Source: Hamadaea tsunoensis DSM 44101
GTDB taxonomy: Bacteria > Actinomycetota > Actinomycetes > Mycobacteriales > Micromonosporaceae
Length of the DNA stretch: 64,000 nt
NCBI RefSeq assembly: GCF_000428945.1
Contig: NZ_AUAX01000007.1
Coordinates: 124,001 to 188,000, forward strand
Direction of reading: 5' to 3'
The notes under the pieces are model-generated. The model was not told the DNA's origin, did no database searches, and saw only the letters and a program-made list of their open reading frames with translations. Position numbers and translations under genes: made by a program. Position 1 is the first letter of the stretch; each line of letters starts with the position of its first letter. This document shows, piece after piece, positions 27,098 through 36,641 of this stretch.

Positions 27098-28141
27098 ATG
27101 GAACAGACCGCGGTGATCACCGGGCTGGGGGCATGCCTGCCGCCGCTCGTGGTCGGCAATGAGGACCTGGCCCGATCGGGACTGGACACATCGGACGAGT
27201 GGATCGTCGCGCGGACCGGGATCGAGCGGCGCAGGCGGGTCACACCCGGCACCGCCACCTCGGATCTCGGTGTCGCGGCGGCGCGTGCCGCCCTCGCCTC
27301 GGCCGCAGTGTCCGAGGTCGATCTCGTGCTGCTGGCGACCACGACCCCCGACCGGCTGTGCCCGGCGAGTGCGCCGCGTGTCGCCACCCGACTCGGTCTG
27401 GCCGGCGTCCCCGCGTTCGACCTGGCCGCGGTGTGCTCCGGATTCGTCTACGGGCTGGTGGTCGCCCGGGCTCTCATCCGCGCCGAGGCGTACGCGAGGG
27501 TGTTGCTGATCGGGGCCGACACGTACTCCAGCATCGTCGATCCCCTCGACCGCAACACGGCGGTGATCTTCGGGGACGGCGCGGGCGCGGTCGTCCTGGA
27601 GCGGGGTCCGATGGACGCCGCGGGCGCGATCCTGGACGCCGATCTGGGCAGCGACGGCGGCGGGCACGATCTGATCACCCTCGTCGAAGGCGGCTCGCGG
27701 TACCCGGCCCGTCTGGGCGGAACCGCCCGACAGCATCGCTATCTGCACATGAAGGGCACAGACGTGTTCCGGTACGCGGTACGCCAGATGACCGCGTCCA
27801 CCCAGGCGGTGCTGGCGAGGGCGGGTTGGCGGGCGGACAGCGTCGAGGCGTTCGTCGGGCACCAGGCGAACCAGCGGATCCTCAACGCGGTCGCCGACCG
27901 GGTCGGCATCGCGCCGCAGAGCCGGATCGGCAACCTGCGGGAGGTCGGCAACACCGCGGCCGCCTCCATCCCGCTGGCGATGGCCGAGGCGCCGGGCGTA
28001 CGCCCGGGTGGCCGGACGGTGCTCACCGCCTTCGGTGGCGGGGTGACCTGGGGCTCGGTCGGGCTGACCTGGCCGGCTGCCATGCCGGTGCACAGCGAAC
28101 CCGCGCCGCCGCCCGATCCGCAGGACGAGCGGCTGCCCTGA
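27098..28141 (+). CDS. 3-oxoacyl-ACP synthase III (FabH-like)
   Basis: 347 aa KAS III. The catalytic Cys113 (AVCSGF), His255 (GHQANQRI) and Asn285 (VGNTAAASIP) are all present, so it should be active in priming: acyl-CoA plus malonyl-ACP. The start at 27098 follows CGGAGGAATGTG. It is the first gene of an operon FabH -> AT-ACP -> PKS. The C-terminal ~20 residues are a Pro-rich tail not usual in housekeeping FabH. Confidence 0.93.
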   Translation: MEQTAVITGLGACLPPLVVGNEDLARSGLDTSDEWIVARTGIERRRRVTPGTATSDLGVAAARAALASAAVSEVDLVLLATTTPDRLCPASAPRVATRLGLAGVPAFDLAAVCSGFVYGLVVARALIRAEAYARVLLIGADTYSSIVDPLDRNTAVIFGDGAGAVVLERGPMDAAGAILDADLGSDGGGHDLITLVEGGSRYPARLGGTARQHRYLHMKGTDVFRYAVRQMTASTQAVLARAGWRADSVEAFVGHQANQRILNAVADRVGIAPQSRIGNLREVGNTAAASIPLAMAEAPGVRPGGRTVLTAFGGGVTWGSVGLTWPAAMPVHSEPAPPPDPQDERLP

Positions 28142-28182
28142 GCGGGCCTTGACGACGATCGCCGGACAGGATGGAGAAGCTG

Positions 28183-29508
28183 ATGCCCAAGCGCGCGTTG
28201 ATGTTCCCCGGTCAGGGAGCGTACCTGGCCGGTCTCCTGCCGGACGGCGATCGGCTGCCCCGACTGGCCGACCTGTTGTCCGAAGTGGACGCAGTGGCCG
28301 GGGAGTGCGGCATACCCCCGGTCCACGAATACATCGTGGGTCCCCCGGAGGCTGCCGGTGATCCGCCGGACCTGGCGATCTTCGCCTCCGAACTGGCCTG
28401 CGCGGCGATCCTGGACGAGCTCGGCCTGCACGCCGACGCGTTCGTCGGGCACAGCTTCGGCGAGTGGGGTGCGCTCGCCGCCGCGCACGCGGTGTCGCTG
28501 CGGGACGCGATCCGGCTGATCGGCGCGCGGGCCGCCATCCTCCAGTCGAGCGGAGTCAGCGGCGCGATGGTGGCCGTGCGGACCGATGCACGCCGGGCCG
28601 CGTACCTCGTCGGACTCGTCGACGACGGGCGGCTGGCTGTGGCGGTCGACAACGGTCCCGATCAGGTCGTCATCGCGGGACCCGCTGAGCCGCTGGCGCT
28701 GGCGGAGCGCCTGGCTGCCGAGGCCGGCATCTCGACGGCGACGCTGCCGATCGCGTACCCGTTCCACAGCCCGGTGTTCACGGCCGCTCAGCACTGGCTG
28801 TCGGAGATCACCGAAGATGTGGCGGTCCGCCGGCCCGATCGGCCCGTGTACTCGCCGCTGCTCGGTCGCTGGGTGGCGCAGGCGGCGGACGTCCGCGAGA
28901 TCATGGGGCGGCACCTGATCGACCCGGTGGGGTTCTATCCGGCGATACTCCTGTTGCAGCGAGCCGGATTCACCGATTTCGTCGAGTGCGGGGCCCGCGA
29001 CACGCTCGCCAAGATCATACTGCGGGCGCTCCCAGGTCCGGTGACGGCGGTCGCTCCCTGGCGGGAACCGTCCACGATGGATGCGGTCGCGGACCTGCTG
29101 CACCTGCCTCGCCTGCAGGCGCCCGCACCGATGCCTCCATCACCAGCACGGGCGCCCGAACCGGCACTCGCACCGGCATCCGCACCGGCGCCTGTGCCTG
29201 CGCCACGGCCGGAGGTCGCCGCGGTCAACGACGGGCCCGTGCCGAACGCAACCACGCCAGATGCGGACCAGGACCTGCCCGCGCTGATCCGTGCGCACTA
29301 CGCCGAGAAGCTCGGCTTCCCGGCGGAGCTGCTCACCGAAGACCTCGATCTCGAGGCCGACCTCGGCGTCGACTCGCTGAAGCAGACGGAGCCCTTCCAG
29401 CAGATCTGGCAGCGGGTACGCGGGGACGCGCCCCCGTCGAGCCTGCGGCCGACCGCGTACACGAGTGTCCGTTCCCTGGCCGCGCTGCTGCGGGAGGGAA
29501 CCCGGTGA
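28183..29508 (+). CDS. Malonyl-type acyltransferase fused to an acyl carrier domain
   Basis: 441 aa, two domains. AT domain, residues ~1-300: FPGQGAY, the nucleophile S91 in GHSFGE, and the FHSPVF region. An Ala/Pro linker (~305-355) leads to a carrier domain, ~360-430, with S398 in LGVDSLKQTE, a spacing seen in PUFA/iterative type I synthases. The AT loads an extender unit onto its own or the cassette ACPs. The ATG 28183 has GGAGAAG in place; an ATG at 28171 is also in frame. The stop overlaps the PKS start (GTGA), so the two are translationally coupled. Confidence 0.88.
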   Translation: MPKRALMFPGQGAYLAGLLPDGDRLPRLADLLSEVDAVAGECGIPPVHEYIVGPPEAAGDPPDLAIFASELACAAILDELGLHADAFVGHSFGEWGALAAAHAVSLRDAIRLIGARAAILQSSGVSGAMVAVRTDARRAAYLVGLVDDGRLAVAVDNGPDQVVIAGPAEPLALAERLAAEAGISTATLPIAYPFHSPVFTAAQHWLSEITEDVAVRRPDRPVYSPLLGRWVAQAADVREIMGRHLIDPVGFYPAILLLQRAGFTDFVECGARDTLAKIILRALPGPVTAVAPWREPSTMDAVADLLHLPRLQAPAPMPPSPARAPEPALAPASAPAPVPAPRPEVAAVNDGPVPNATTPDADQDLPALIRAHYAEKLGFPAELLTEDLDLEADLGVDSLKQTEPFQQIWQRVRGDAPPSSLRPTAYTSVRSLAALLREGTR

Positions 29509-32500
29509 CCGGCGGTGCGGATCACGACCACGTGGCCGTCGTCGGCCTGGGCACCGTGCTGCCCGGAGCATCCGATGTGGACGCGTTTTGGCGGCTGCTG
29601 AACCACCCGCGCCCGGTGTTCACCGAACCGGGGGACAGGTTCCCGCTCGCCGACTTCTGGTCCGCGGACCTCGACGCGCCCGACCGCACCTACTCCCGCG
29701 TCGCCGGCTACATCCACGACGACGGCGACGACCTGGAAGTCGGCTGGCTGCGACGGGCTGCCCGCGAAGCGCTGGCGGGAGTCCACCTGACGCCCGGGCA
29801 CCGGCGGGCGGCCTTCCTCGGCGCGTGGCCGGGTGGCAGCCAGGCGACGCTGCAAACGGCGGTCGCGGAGGCCGTCGCGCAGACCGCCGTCCCGGGTACC
29901 CGGCCCGAGGATGTCCGCTCGGCCCTGCACCGGCATCTCCCGTACGCCGACCCGCTGCCCGCCGACGCGCTACCCGCACGCCGGTTGCGCCGGGCCCTGA
30001 CGGGACTGATCGGCGACGACGACGCCCTGGTCCTCATCGACACCGCCTGCGCCTCGTCGCTGAACACCGTCGACCTCGGGGTCAAGCACCTGCGGGCCGG
30101 GCGGGCCGAGGTGGTGCTCTGCGGCGGAACCGAGTCCCTGGACCCGTCCATCGCCGTCATGTTCGCCAAGCTGCGCGGCCTGTCGCCGAGCGGCCGCGTA
30201 CGCGCGCTCGACGCCGACGCCGACGGCACGCTGTTCAGCGACGCCGCGACCGTCCTGGTACTCAAGACGCTCACGCGGGCCCGAGTCGACGGGGACACCG
30301 TGTTCGGGGTGATCACCGGCTGCGGGTCGGCCGCCGACGGTCGCGGAAAGTCGGTGGCCGCCCCGAACCCGGACGGACAGCGCCGGGCGATCCTGAGGGC
30401 GCGGCAGGCGCCGGGCATCGGACCATCCGATGTGGACTGGACGATCGCCCATGCGACCGCGACCGCGGCCGGCGACCGGTCGGAGCTCGCGACCCTGGCG
30501 GCGACGACGGCCGGCGGGGTGGTCAGCGCGACCAAGGCCCTGGTGGGCCACACCGGCTGGGCGGCCGGGGCGACGTCGGTGACGCACGCGATACTCGGCC
30601 TTCGCCACGGAGTGATCCCGGCACAGTACGCCTTCGCCGGCCTGCCCGCCGACGTACCTGACGCCGTCACCGTGCCCGACCACCACCTGGCGTTCCCGGA
30701 GCGGCCCGACCGGCCCCGGACGGTCGGCGTCTCCGCGTTCGGCTTCGGCGGCACCAACGCCCACGTCCTCATCAGCGACCGGCCCGGCCCGATCCGGCGT
30801 ACCGGACTTGATGTTCCGGCGGACGACACCCTGGTCCTGGTGGGATGGAGCGCTCACCTTCCCGGGCTCGCCGATCGCGACGCGGTACGCGAGTGGCTGT
30901 CCGGTCCGGCCGAGCAGCCGCCTGCCTCGTTCGGCGACCCCTATCCGGTCCCGGCCCCGCTCGTGACCCGGCTGCCGGGCCGGACGGCTCGGCGGATCGA
31001 CGCGAGTCAGCTGCTGGCCCTCGACGTCGCGTACCGGTTCGCCGAGGAGAACGGGGAACTGTGGAACACCGTCACCGAGACGACGGGCGTGTTCGCGGCG
31101 CACAGCGGCGTACCGCAGTTGATGGTCGAATGTGCGCTGCGGTGCTACGCCCACCGGCTGCGTTCGGCCCTCGATGGTCCCGCCGCGGCGGCCCTGGCGA
31201 GCCGGCTGGCTGTCACCGACCGGCGGCTGCCCGCGGTCACCGAGGACACCCAGCCCGGCGTACTGCCGAACGTGCTGGCGTCGAGGGTGGCTCAGCGGTA
31301 CGACCTGCACGGCACCGTGATGGTGGTGGACGCGGGGGCGGACAGCACGTTGTGGGCGGCGGACATCGCCGGCACCGCGTTGGCGGCCGGCGAACTCGAT
31401 CTCGCGCTGGTGCTGGCGGTCAGCGCGACCGGCAGTGCGGAGGCGGCCGCGCTCGCCGGCCTGGCCCCCGGCCGCGTACGCGAAGGTGCCGCACTGCTCG
31501 CGCTGGCCCGCCGGTCGGTGGCCCGGCGGGAAGGATGGCCTGAACTGGCCGAGCTGCGCCCCACGGCCGCCATCGGGTCGGCGGGCCGCGACCAGCTGCT
31601 CGATCAGGCCCTCGACGTGATCGCGGCGGTCGAGTCGGGCCGCCCCGCGACGATCGCGGGCGCGGGACCCGCGACGCCCGCCCTGAAGGTCGTTGCGGCA
31701 AGGACGGAAACGCCGCCCGAAGCGGACCAGCCACCGACCCCCGTGCTGACCGAACGACACGTGACGGTCCTGCGGGCCCGGCCGGCGCCGGCTTCCCCGC
31801 CCGATCTGGCACTTGCGCACGGCGGAGTCCTGCTGACCGACGCGTCGCTGGTGGAAGACGCGGTGGCCGATGCCGCCGCGGCGGCGCAGACGCTCGTCCT
31901 GTCCAGCCGCCCGACCGCAGAAGCGCCTGTACGCGTACTGCCCGACACGGATCTCCCCGCCACGGTACGGCGAACGGTCGCGGACCGGACGCCCCACGTT
32001 CGGATCATCGCAGCCGGTGGCCCGCCGACCGCGCCTCGCCTGCAGGAACTGGCCTTCCTCATCGCCGGGGCCGTACTGACCGGTCCCGCCACGACCGTGC
32101 CGCAGGGGCAAGGCGCAGCCGTGCCGGACGGGGCGAGCGCGGCCAGTATCGGCGTCGCGATCCGGACACCGGAGGACGGCGGCGTCACCGGGCTCTTCGC
32201 CGGCCTGCTCAAGGCGATCGCCGTCGAGCGCCCCGGTACGCGCACAGCAGTCCTCGTCACCGACGCAGAATCTGAGGCGTCGGCGCTGCGACAGCTGGAA
32301 GCCGAGCTGGCCGGCGGAGGCGGGAGCGTCGTGTACCGCACAGGTGCCGCCCGCCGGGTCGAAGTGTTCGTGCGGGCACCGTTGCCGTCGCCGGGACGCG
32401 TACCTCTGCTGCCGCCCCGCCCGGTGATCGTCGTCAGCGGAGGAGCCGGGGGCGTGGCGACGGAACTGCTCGTGGGTGGGCTGCGCCACGAGACCGAGCC

Positions 32501-34145
32501 GGCCATCTGGCTGCTCGGCTCCAGCGACCTGGCCGGCGAGCGGAGCGGTACGCCCCTGGGCGACCCCGCCGCCGCCCGTAGCGCGCTCATCCAGCGGTAC
32601 GTCGACGAGGGCCGTTCGCTGCCGCAGGCGATCGAGGCGGCCGACCGGGCACTGGCCCGCGCCCGGTCCGCGACCCGGCTCGATCGGCTCCGGGCCGTCT
32701 TCGGCACGGCGAACGTCCGCTACGTCATGTGCGACGTCACGGACCCGGGCGCGGTGGAGCGGGCCGCCGCGCAGGTATACGCCGAGCACGACCGGATCGA
32801 TCTTCTCGTGCACGCCGCCGGCTTCGACCGGCCCCGTGCACTGGCGGCGAAGGACCTGGCGGAGTTCTGCCGTATCCGCGACGTCAAGAGTCTCGGCTAT
32901 CGCCACCTGCGGGCGTCGTTCAACCATCCGCCACCGGTGCGCTGGTGCAACATCGGATCGCTGGTCAGCGCGTTCGGTGAAGCCGGCGAACCCGACTACG
33001 CGGCCGGCAACGACGTCCTGGCCCGCGTCAGCCGGAGCCGCCCGGACGAGACGACGATCGGCTTCCCCCTGTGGCGCGGCGCCGGCCTGGCCGGCCCCGG
33101 CACGGTCGCCGGGGAACATCTCGCCCGCCGCCGCCTGCTCACGGCCGTCGACAACGAGGAAGGAGTCGAGCAGTTCCGCGCCGAACTGCACCATCGCGGC
33201 CACGGACCGTCCTACTACTTCGGTGACATCGAACGCCAGCGGTTCAGCGCCGTGTACCCCGGCGCGATCGAGCCGGCGCCGGCGGCGTTTCTGCGTACGC
33301 GGCCCCGGGCCGACGGGGACTGGACGGTGTGGGAGTGCCCGCTGGACGGCGTCTGCGACGCGTACCTGAACGACCACCTCGTCGGTGGCCGGGCCACCGT
33401 GCCGGGAACCTTCATGCTCGAAATGGCCGCCGAGGCCGCCCTGGCCCTGCTGCCGGCGACCGCGGTGCGGGGCTTCCGGGACAGCGCCTTCGACCGGTTC
33501 ATCCGGCCGTTCAGCGGCAGCTTCCCGATGACCCTGCTGATCGCGGCTCGGCCCGGACCGGTCGGAGCCGACGGGAACCGGAACGTCGCCGTGCGTATCA
33601 GCAGCACGTCGCCCGCGCTCGGCGCGTACCGGCCGCCGGTCGAGCACTTCTCGACCGTCGTCATCGTCGCAGCGCCCGCCCGCCCGGAATCCATGGAGTC
33701 GAGAGTGGACGTCCCTGTCCCGCGGGGGCCGGCGGTCGCAGATCCCTACTATCAGGACGGGGCGGGCATCCGGCTGACCGGGTTCTTCCACAACACCGGC
33801 AGCGCCCGAGCCGACGGGGGGACCGGCTACTCGGTGTGGAAGCCGGCCCCCGGTTCGGTCGACGACCTCGCCGGCTGGGCGATTCCGGCACTGCTCGTCT
33901 GCGCGACCGTGCGTACGGCGGCCCTCGTGGAAGACCAGCCGGGCGGCCGCGGTACCTACGCACCGCGCCGGATCGGCCGGATCGACCTGACGGGCCTGGG
34001 CGGCGATCGCGACTGGGCGGCCCGCTGCCCGGCCGGGATCGCCCTGACCGGTACACCCGCCGAGGACCGCTACCGGGCCGTCACACCGGACGGAACGACC
34101 GTGCTCGCCGTGTCCGAGGTCGGCCTGGTACGCGTCGACCCATGA
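29505..34145 (+). CDS. Iterative-type polyketide synthase: KS, KS-like/CLF, KR, DH
   Basis: 1546 aa megasynthase that carries neither AT nor ACP; both are in the preceding gene. KS ~1-425: C182 (DTACASSLN), H316 (AHATAT in place of the usual EAHGTGT), H349 (GHTGWAAG), ending GFGGTNAHV. Residues ~440-690 repeat a decayed KS-like fold (VLVGWSAHLPG, GVFAAHSG) without an active Cys, like a chain-length-factor half. KR ~970-1170: SGGAGGVA cofactor loop, VHAAGFDR, and Ser/Tyr in GSLVSAFGEAGEPDYAAGN. DH ~1280-1540: HLVGGRATVP fits HxxxGxxxxP. GTG start. No ER or thioesterase. Confidence 0.88.
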   Translation: MTGGADHDHVAVVGLGTVLPGASDVDAFWRLLNHPRPVFTEPGDRFPLADFWSADLDAPDRTYSRVAGYIHDDGDDLEVGWLRRAAREALAGVHLTPGHRRAAFLGAWPGGSQATLQTAVAEAVAQTAVPGTRPEDVRSALHRHLPYADPLPADALPARRLRRALTGLIGDDDALVLIDTACASSLNTVDLGVKHLRAGRAEVVLCGGTESLDPSIAVMFAKLRGLSPSGRVRALDADADGTLFSDAATVLVLKTLTRARVDGDTVFGVITGCGSAADGRGKSVAAPNPDGQRRAILRARQAPGIGPSDVDWTIAHATATAAGDRSELATLAATTAGGVVSATKALVGHTGWAAGATSVTHAILGLRHGVIPAQYAFAGLPADVPDAVTVPDHHLAFPERPDRPRTVGVSAFGFGGTNAHVLISDRPGPIRRTGLDVPADDTLVLVGWSAHLPGLADRDAVREWLSGPAEQPPASFGDPYPVPAPLVTRLPGRTARRIDASQLLALDVAYRFAEENGELWNTVTETTGVFAAHSGVPQLMVECALRCYAHRLRSALDGPAAAALASRLAVTDRRLPAVTEDTQPGVLPNVLASRVAQRYDLHGTVMVVDAGADSTLWAADIAGTALAAGELDLALVLAVSATGSAEAAALAGLAPGRVREGAALLALARRSVARREGWPELAELRPTAAIGSAGRDQLLDQALDVIAAVESGRPATIAGAGPATPALKVVAARTETPPEADQPPTPVLTERHVTVLRARPAPASPPDLALAHGGVLLTDASLVEDAVADAAAAAQTLVLSSRPTAEAPVRVLPDTDLPATVRRTVADRTPHVRIIAAGGPPTAPRLQELAFLIAGAVLTGPATTVPQGQGAAVPDGASAASIGVAIRTPEDGGVTGLFAGLLKAIAVERPGTRTAVLVTDAESEASALRQLEAELAGGGGSVVYRTGAARRVEVFVRAPLPSPGRVPLLPPRPVIVVSGGAGGVATELLVGGLRHETEPAIWLLGSSDLAGERSGTPLGDPAAARSALIQRYVDEGRSLPQAIEAADRALARARSATRLDRLRAVFGTANVRYVMCDVTDPGAVERAAAQVYAEHDRIDLLVHAAGFDRPRALAAKDLAEFCRIRDVKSLGYRHLRASFNHPPPVRWCNIGSLVSAFGEAGEPDYAAGNDVLARVSRSRPDETTIGFPLWRGAGLAGPGTVAGEHLARRRLLTAVDNEEGVEQFRAELHHRGHGPSYYFGDIERQRFSAVYPGAIEPAPAAFLRTRPRADGDWTVWECPLDGVCDAYLNDHLVGGRATVPGTFMLEMAAEAALALLPATAVRGFRDSAFDRFIRPFSGSFPMTLLIAARPGPVGADGNRNVAVRISSTSPALGAYRPPVEHFSTVVIVAAPARPESMESRVDVPVPRGPAVADPYYQDGAGIRLTGFFHNTGSARADGGTGYSVWKPAPGSVDDLAGWAIPALLVCATVRTAALVEDQPGGRGTYAPRRIGRIDLTGLGGDRDWAARCPAGIALTGTPAEDRYRAVTPDGTTVLAVSEVGLVRVDP

Positions 34146-34151
34146 CCCGGC

Positions 34152-34571
34152 TCATTCCTGCCGGTACCCGGCCGCGCCGGCCAGCACCTCCCGGGCGACC
34201 GCCATCGCGTTGAGGGTCCGGGGAAAACCGGCGTACGCGCTCAGATGCAGGATCGTCTCGGTGATCTCGACGGCGGTCAGGCCGGCGCGCAGCCCGATTC
34301 CGATGTGCAGGCGCAGTTCCGGCTCGCAGCCGCCGAGGGCGACCAGGGCCGCGAGCGTCGCCAGCTGCCGGTCGCGGGCGCCGAGCCCGGGCCGGCCGTG
34401 CAGGTCGCCGTAGATGAACTCGGCGACCAGGTCCGGCAGGTCCGGGCAGACGCCGGCCCACTGCTCACGGAACCGTTCGACGGTCTCGGCGCCAGCCAGC
34501 CGAGTCGCCGAGGCGTAACCACGTGCCTGCCGGCTCTCGGCGAGGCCCTCCACATTGTCACTGTGTGTCAT
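34152..34571 (-). CDS. Carboxymuconolactone decarboxylase-family protein
   Basis: 139 aa all-helical CMD/AhpD-like protein, closest in layout to PcaC-type gamma-carboxymuconolactone decarboxylases (FIYGDLHGRPGLGARDRQL, then LHIGIGLRAGLTAVEITETILHLSAYAGFPRTLNAM). It lacks the CxxC of AhpD, so a redox role is unlikely; a decarboxylase or isomerase role on an unknown substrate is possible. It is convergent with the PKS (6 bp apart) and divergent from XRE regulator C, sharing palindrome site 8. Confidence 0.8.
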   Translation of the reverse strand: MTHSDNVEGLAESRQARGYASATRLAGAETVERFREQWAGVCPDLPDLVAEFIYGDLHGRPGLGARDRQLATLAALVALGGCEPELRLHIGIGLRAGLTAVEITETILHLSAYAGFPRTLNAMAVAREVLAGAAGYRQE

Positions 34572-34603
34572 GGATCAATCTCAGAACCGATCGGGTGTCG
34601 ACC

Positions 34604-34619
34604 GTTGCCGGGTGGCAGC
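34604..34619. promoter_or_regulatory. Regulon palindrome, site 8 (CMD gene / XRE regulator C)
   Basis: GTTGC-CGGGTG-GCAGC, one mismatch. It lies between the divergent starts, 33 bp from the CMD-like gene and 99 bp from regulator C. Confidence 0.65.
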
Positions 34620-34717
34620 GTTTCCGACCGCGTGTCCCGCCGGATGGAACAACCGCTGGCACCGCGCTTGGCGGCCGTGGCAGCGTCGCATTCATCCCTG
34701 AGGGCAGGAGGCGGGCA

Positions 34718-35941
34718 ATGGCGCAAGCCGGGTCGATGTCGGTGACGGCGCGTGACGACGGACAGGATGCACAGCTGGCCTCACGGTTGAGATATCTGCG
34801 GACGGTACGCGGATGGAGCCAACGTCAGCTGGCGGCACGGGCAGACCTCAACCCGTCGACGGTGTCGCGTATCGAGAACGGGGTGCGGGGCATCACCAGC
34901 ATCACCACACTTTCCCGGCTGGCGCTGGCACTCGGCTGCGCCACACAGGACCTGATCGCCGACGACGACGGCCCCCACGGTGCGGTCGAGGTCGGCTCCG
35001 GCCACACCCCGTCGACACCCCTGCTGCGGTCACTGATCGGCACCACCCTCCAGCACCCCCCGACGGCCCCGGTGGACCCGCTGTCGTTCGCGTTGTGCCA
35101 GGTGGACCTGGTACGCGAACGTCGGCGCCAGTGCGACTTCCGGGCGGTGACCCGCCTGGCGCCCCGGGCATTGACCAGCCTGCACGCGTACATACACGGG
35201 CCGCAGCGCGCCATGGTCGCCGGGCCGCTGGTCCGGCTGTGCTACGACGGCAGCGCGGTCCTCGGCTACGCCGGCGAGGTCAGCACCGCCTGGATCATGG
35301 CTCATCGATGCCGGGAAGCCGCCGAGTACACCGGCGATCGCGCGTACCGGGCTCTGGGACAACTCGCGCTCACCGTGGTGGCGGTTCGCCAACGAGCCGA
35401 CGATCGCGCGGTCGAGCTGGCGGAGGACGAGCTGCGCGGGCCGGAACTACCCGCGGCAGTGGCGGGCCTCCTACACCTTCACGCGGCGGTGGCCGGGGGT
35501 CGTGCTGGCGTACTGTCCGACCGGCAGATCGAGGCGCATCTCGGCGGCGCCACCCGAGCCGCGCAAGCGGCGCCGGGCACACCCACGGAGCCGGTCATCG
35601 AGGCCGAACTCGTCCCGCAGGCCCGGTTCAGCCTCGCCGTCCACAGAGGCGACCTGCGCGCGGCTGAGCACCGCCTGCACGACCTGGGCGGCCGGTTGTG
35701 CACGGAACCGGAGTACCTGGCCGCGTTCCTGGTCGACCTGGCCCTGTTCCACCTGCTCCGCGGCGAGCACGAACGGTCGCTGGACACCCTCGTGCGCTGC
35801 GAGCAGGTCGCCGCCCAGTACGCCCACCGCAGCGCCGAAGCCGCGAACATCCTCGCCCAGCTGGCCGTCCAGACGCGTACCGATGCCGGCCGGCGCCGGG
35901 TGGCCGGCATCTGGCACCGCTACCGGCACGCCGAGGGCTGA
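34718..35941 (+). CDS. XRE-family regulator with TPR-like C-terminus (C)
   Basis: 407 aa. The helix-turn-helix is RLRYLRTVRGWSQRQLAARADLNPSTVSRIENG (residues ~20-55), followed by a ~330-residue helical repeat region (RAVELAEDELRG, EHERSLDTLVRCEQVAAQYA). It has the same architecture as regulators A and B but is more diverged. The start at 34718 has GCAGGAGGC. It sits between the PKS operon and secreted paralogue 3, with palindrome site 8 upstream. It is a candidate reader of the GTTGC-N6-GCAAC element (inference). Confidence 0.85.
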   Translation: MAQAGSMSVTARDDGQDAQLASRLRYLRTVRGWSQRQLAARADLNPSTVSRIENGVRGITSITTLSRLALALGCATQDLIADDDGPHGAVEVGSGHTPSTPLLRSLIGTTLQHPPTAPVDPLSFALCQVDLVRERRRQCDFRAVTRLAPRALTSLHAYIHGPQRAMVAGPLVRLCYDGSAVLGYAGEVSTAWIMAHRCREAAEYTGDRAYRALGQLALTVVAVRQRADDRAVELAEDELRGPELPAAVAGLLHLHAAVAGGRAGVLSDRQIEAHLGGATRAAQAAPGTPTEPVIEAELVPQARFSLAVHRGDLRAAEHRLHDLGGRLCTEPEYLAAFLVDLALFHLLRGEHERSLDTLVRCEQVAAQYAHRSAEAANILAQLAVQTRTDAGRRRVAGIWHRYRHAEG

Positions 35942-35969
35942 GAGCCGTCCGGCGCGTCCCCGCGACGGC

Positions 35970-35985
35970 GTTGCCCGGCGGCAAC
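35970..35985. promoter_or_regulatory. Regulon palindrome, site 9 (secreted paralogue 3)
   Basis: GTTGC-CCGGCG-GCAAC, perfect arms, 58 bp upstream of the ATG at 36043. Confidence 0.8.
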
Positions 35986-36042
35986 ATCCGGACCTCCAGG
36001 CGCCGACATCATTGTCCTTCCGTCGACGTTCGGAGGAACACC

Positions 36043-36600
36043 ATGAACAGACGTATGTGGATCACGCTGGGATCAGCGACCCTGCTGGCGGCGGCACTCG
36101 GCGCGGCCCCGTCCGGCACCGCGTCGGCCGCGAACCTCACCGGCATCACGTGCCTCACGGGCGCCCAGGTCGTCACCTACAGTCCCGGCGTCACCGTCAC
36201 CCCCACGCTCCAGACGATCACCGTGCACACCGACTACCAGACCTGCCTCTCGCTGTCCCAGCCCACCATCGCCAGCGGAACGATGGACATATCAGGCCAG
36301 GCTGTGCAGTCCTGCGGGACGCTCGCGCGGACCGACACCATTGCCTTCTCGCTCGTCTGGCGTAGCGGCAATGGATCCATCGTCGGAACGAGCGTGGTGA
36401 CCGCCGACCGCACCGTCACCGACGCCGCCGAGACCGATCTGGTCACCTACACGGGCTCGGTGACCGCCGGCCTGTTCGCCGGCCAGCCGTTCGTGGAGCA
36501 GATCACGTACTTGGCCGTCGACCCGCTGCTGCAGTGCCTGACGGCGCCGGGTATCCAGCAGCGCCAGAGCCTGGCCAATGTGACGCAGATCGGCATCTGA
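36043..36600 (+). CDS. Secreted four-cysteine protein, paralogue 3
   Basis: 185 aa. Sec signal ends ASA (~residue 29). Cysteines at 37, 68, 91 and 165. The family motifs are CLTGAQVVTYSPGVT, a W in SLVWRS, GSVTAGLFAG, and DPLLQC. The ribosome-binding site is CGGAGGAAC. Palindrome site 9 upstream makes it a regulon member. It is exported, probably with two disulfides. Function unknown. Confidence 0.87.
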   Translation: MNRRMWITLGSATLLAAALGAAPSGTASAANLTGITCLTGAQVVTYSPGVTVTPTLQTITVHTDYQTCLSLSQPTIASGTMDISGQAVQSCGTLARTDTIAFSLVWRSGNGSIVGTSVVTADRTVTDAAETDLVTYTGSVTAGLFAGQPFVEQITYLAVDPLLQCLTAPGIQQRQSLANVTQIGI

Positions 36601-36641
36601 GCCCCGACCACCGACTCACCCACCACGAAGGGAGCCTGACC

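Noticed and set aside
27739-29103. - strand frame of 454 codons
   Set aside because: Antisense to FabH and AT-ACP, which have complete catalytic residues.
29970-33791. Very long - strand frame of 1273 codons
   Set aside because: It is antisense to the PKS and encodes repetitive Arg/Gly/Gln/Val-rich text with no domain. It is a mirror effect of strong third-position GC in the real gene.
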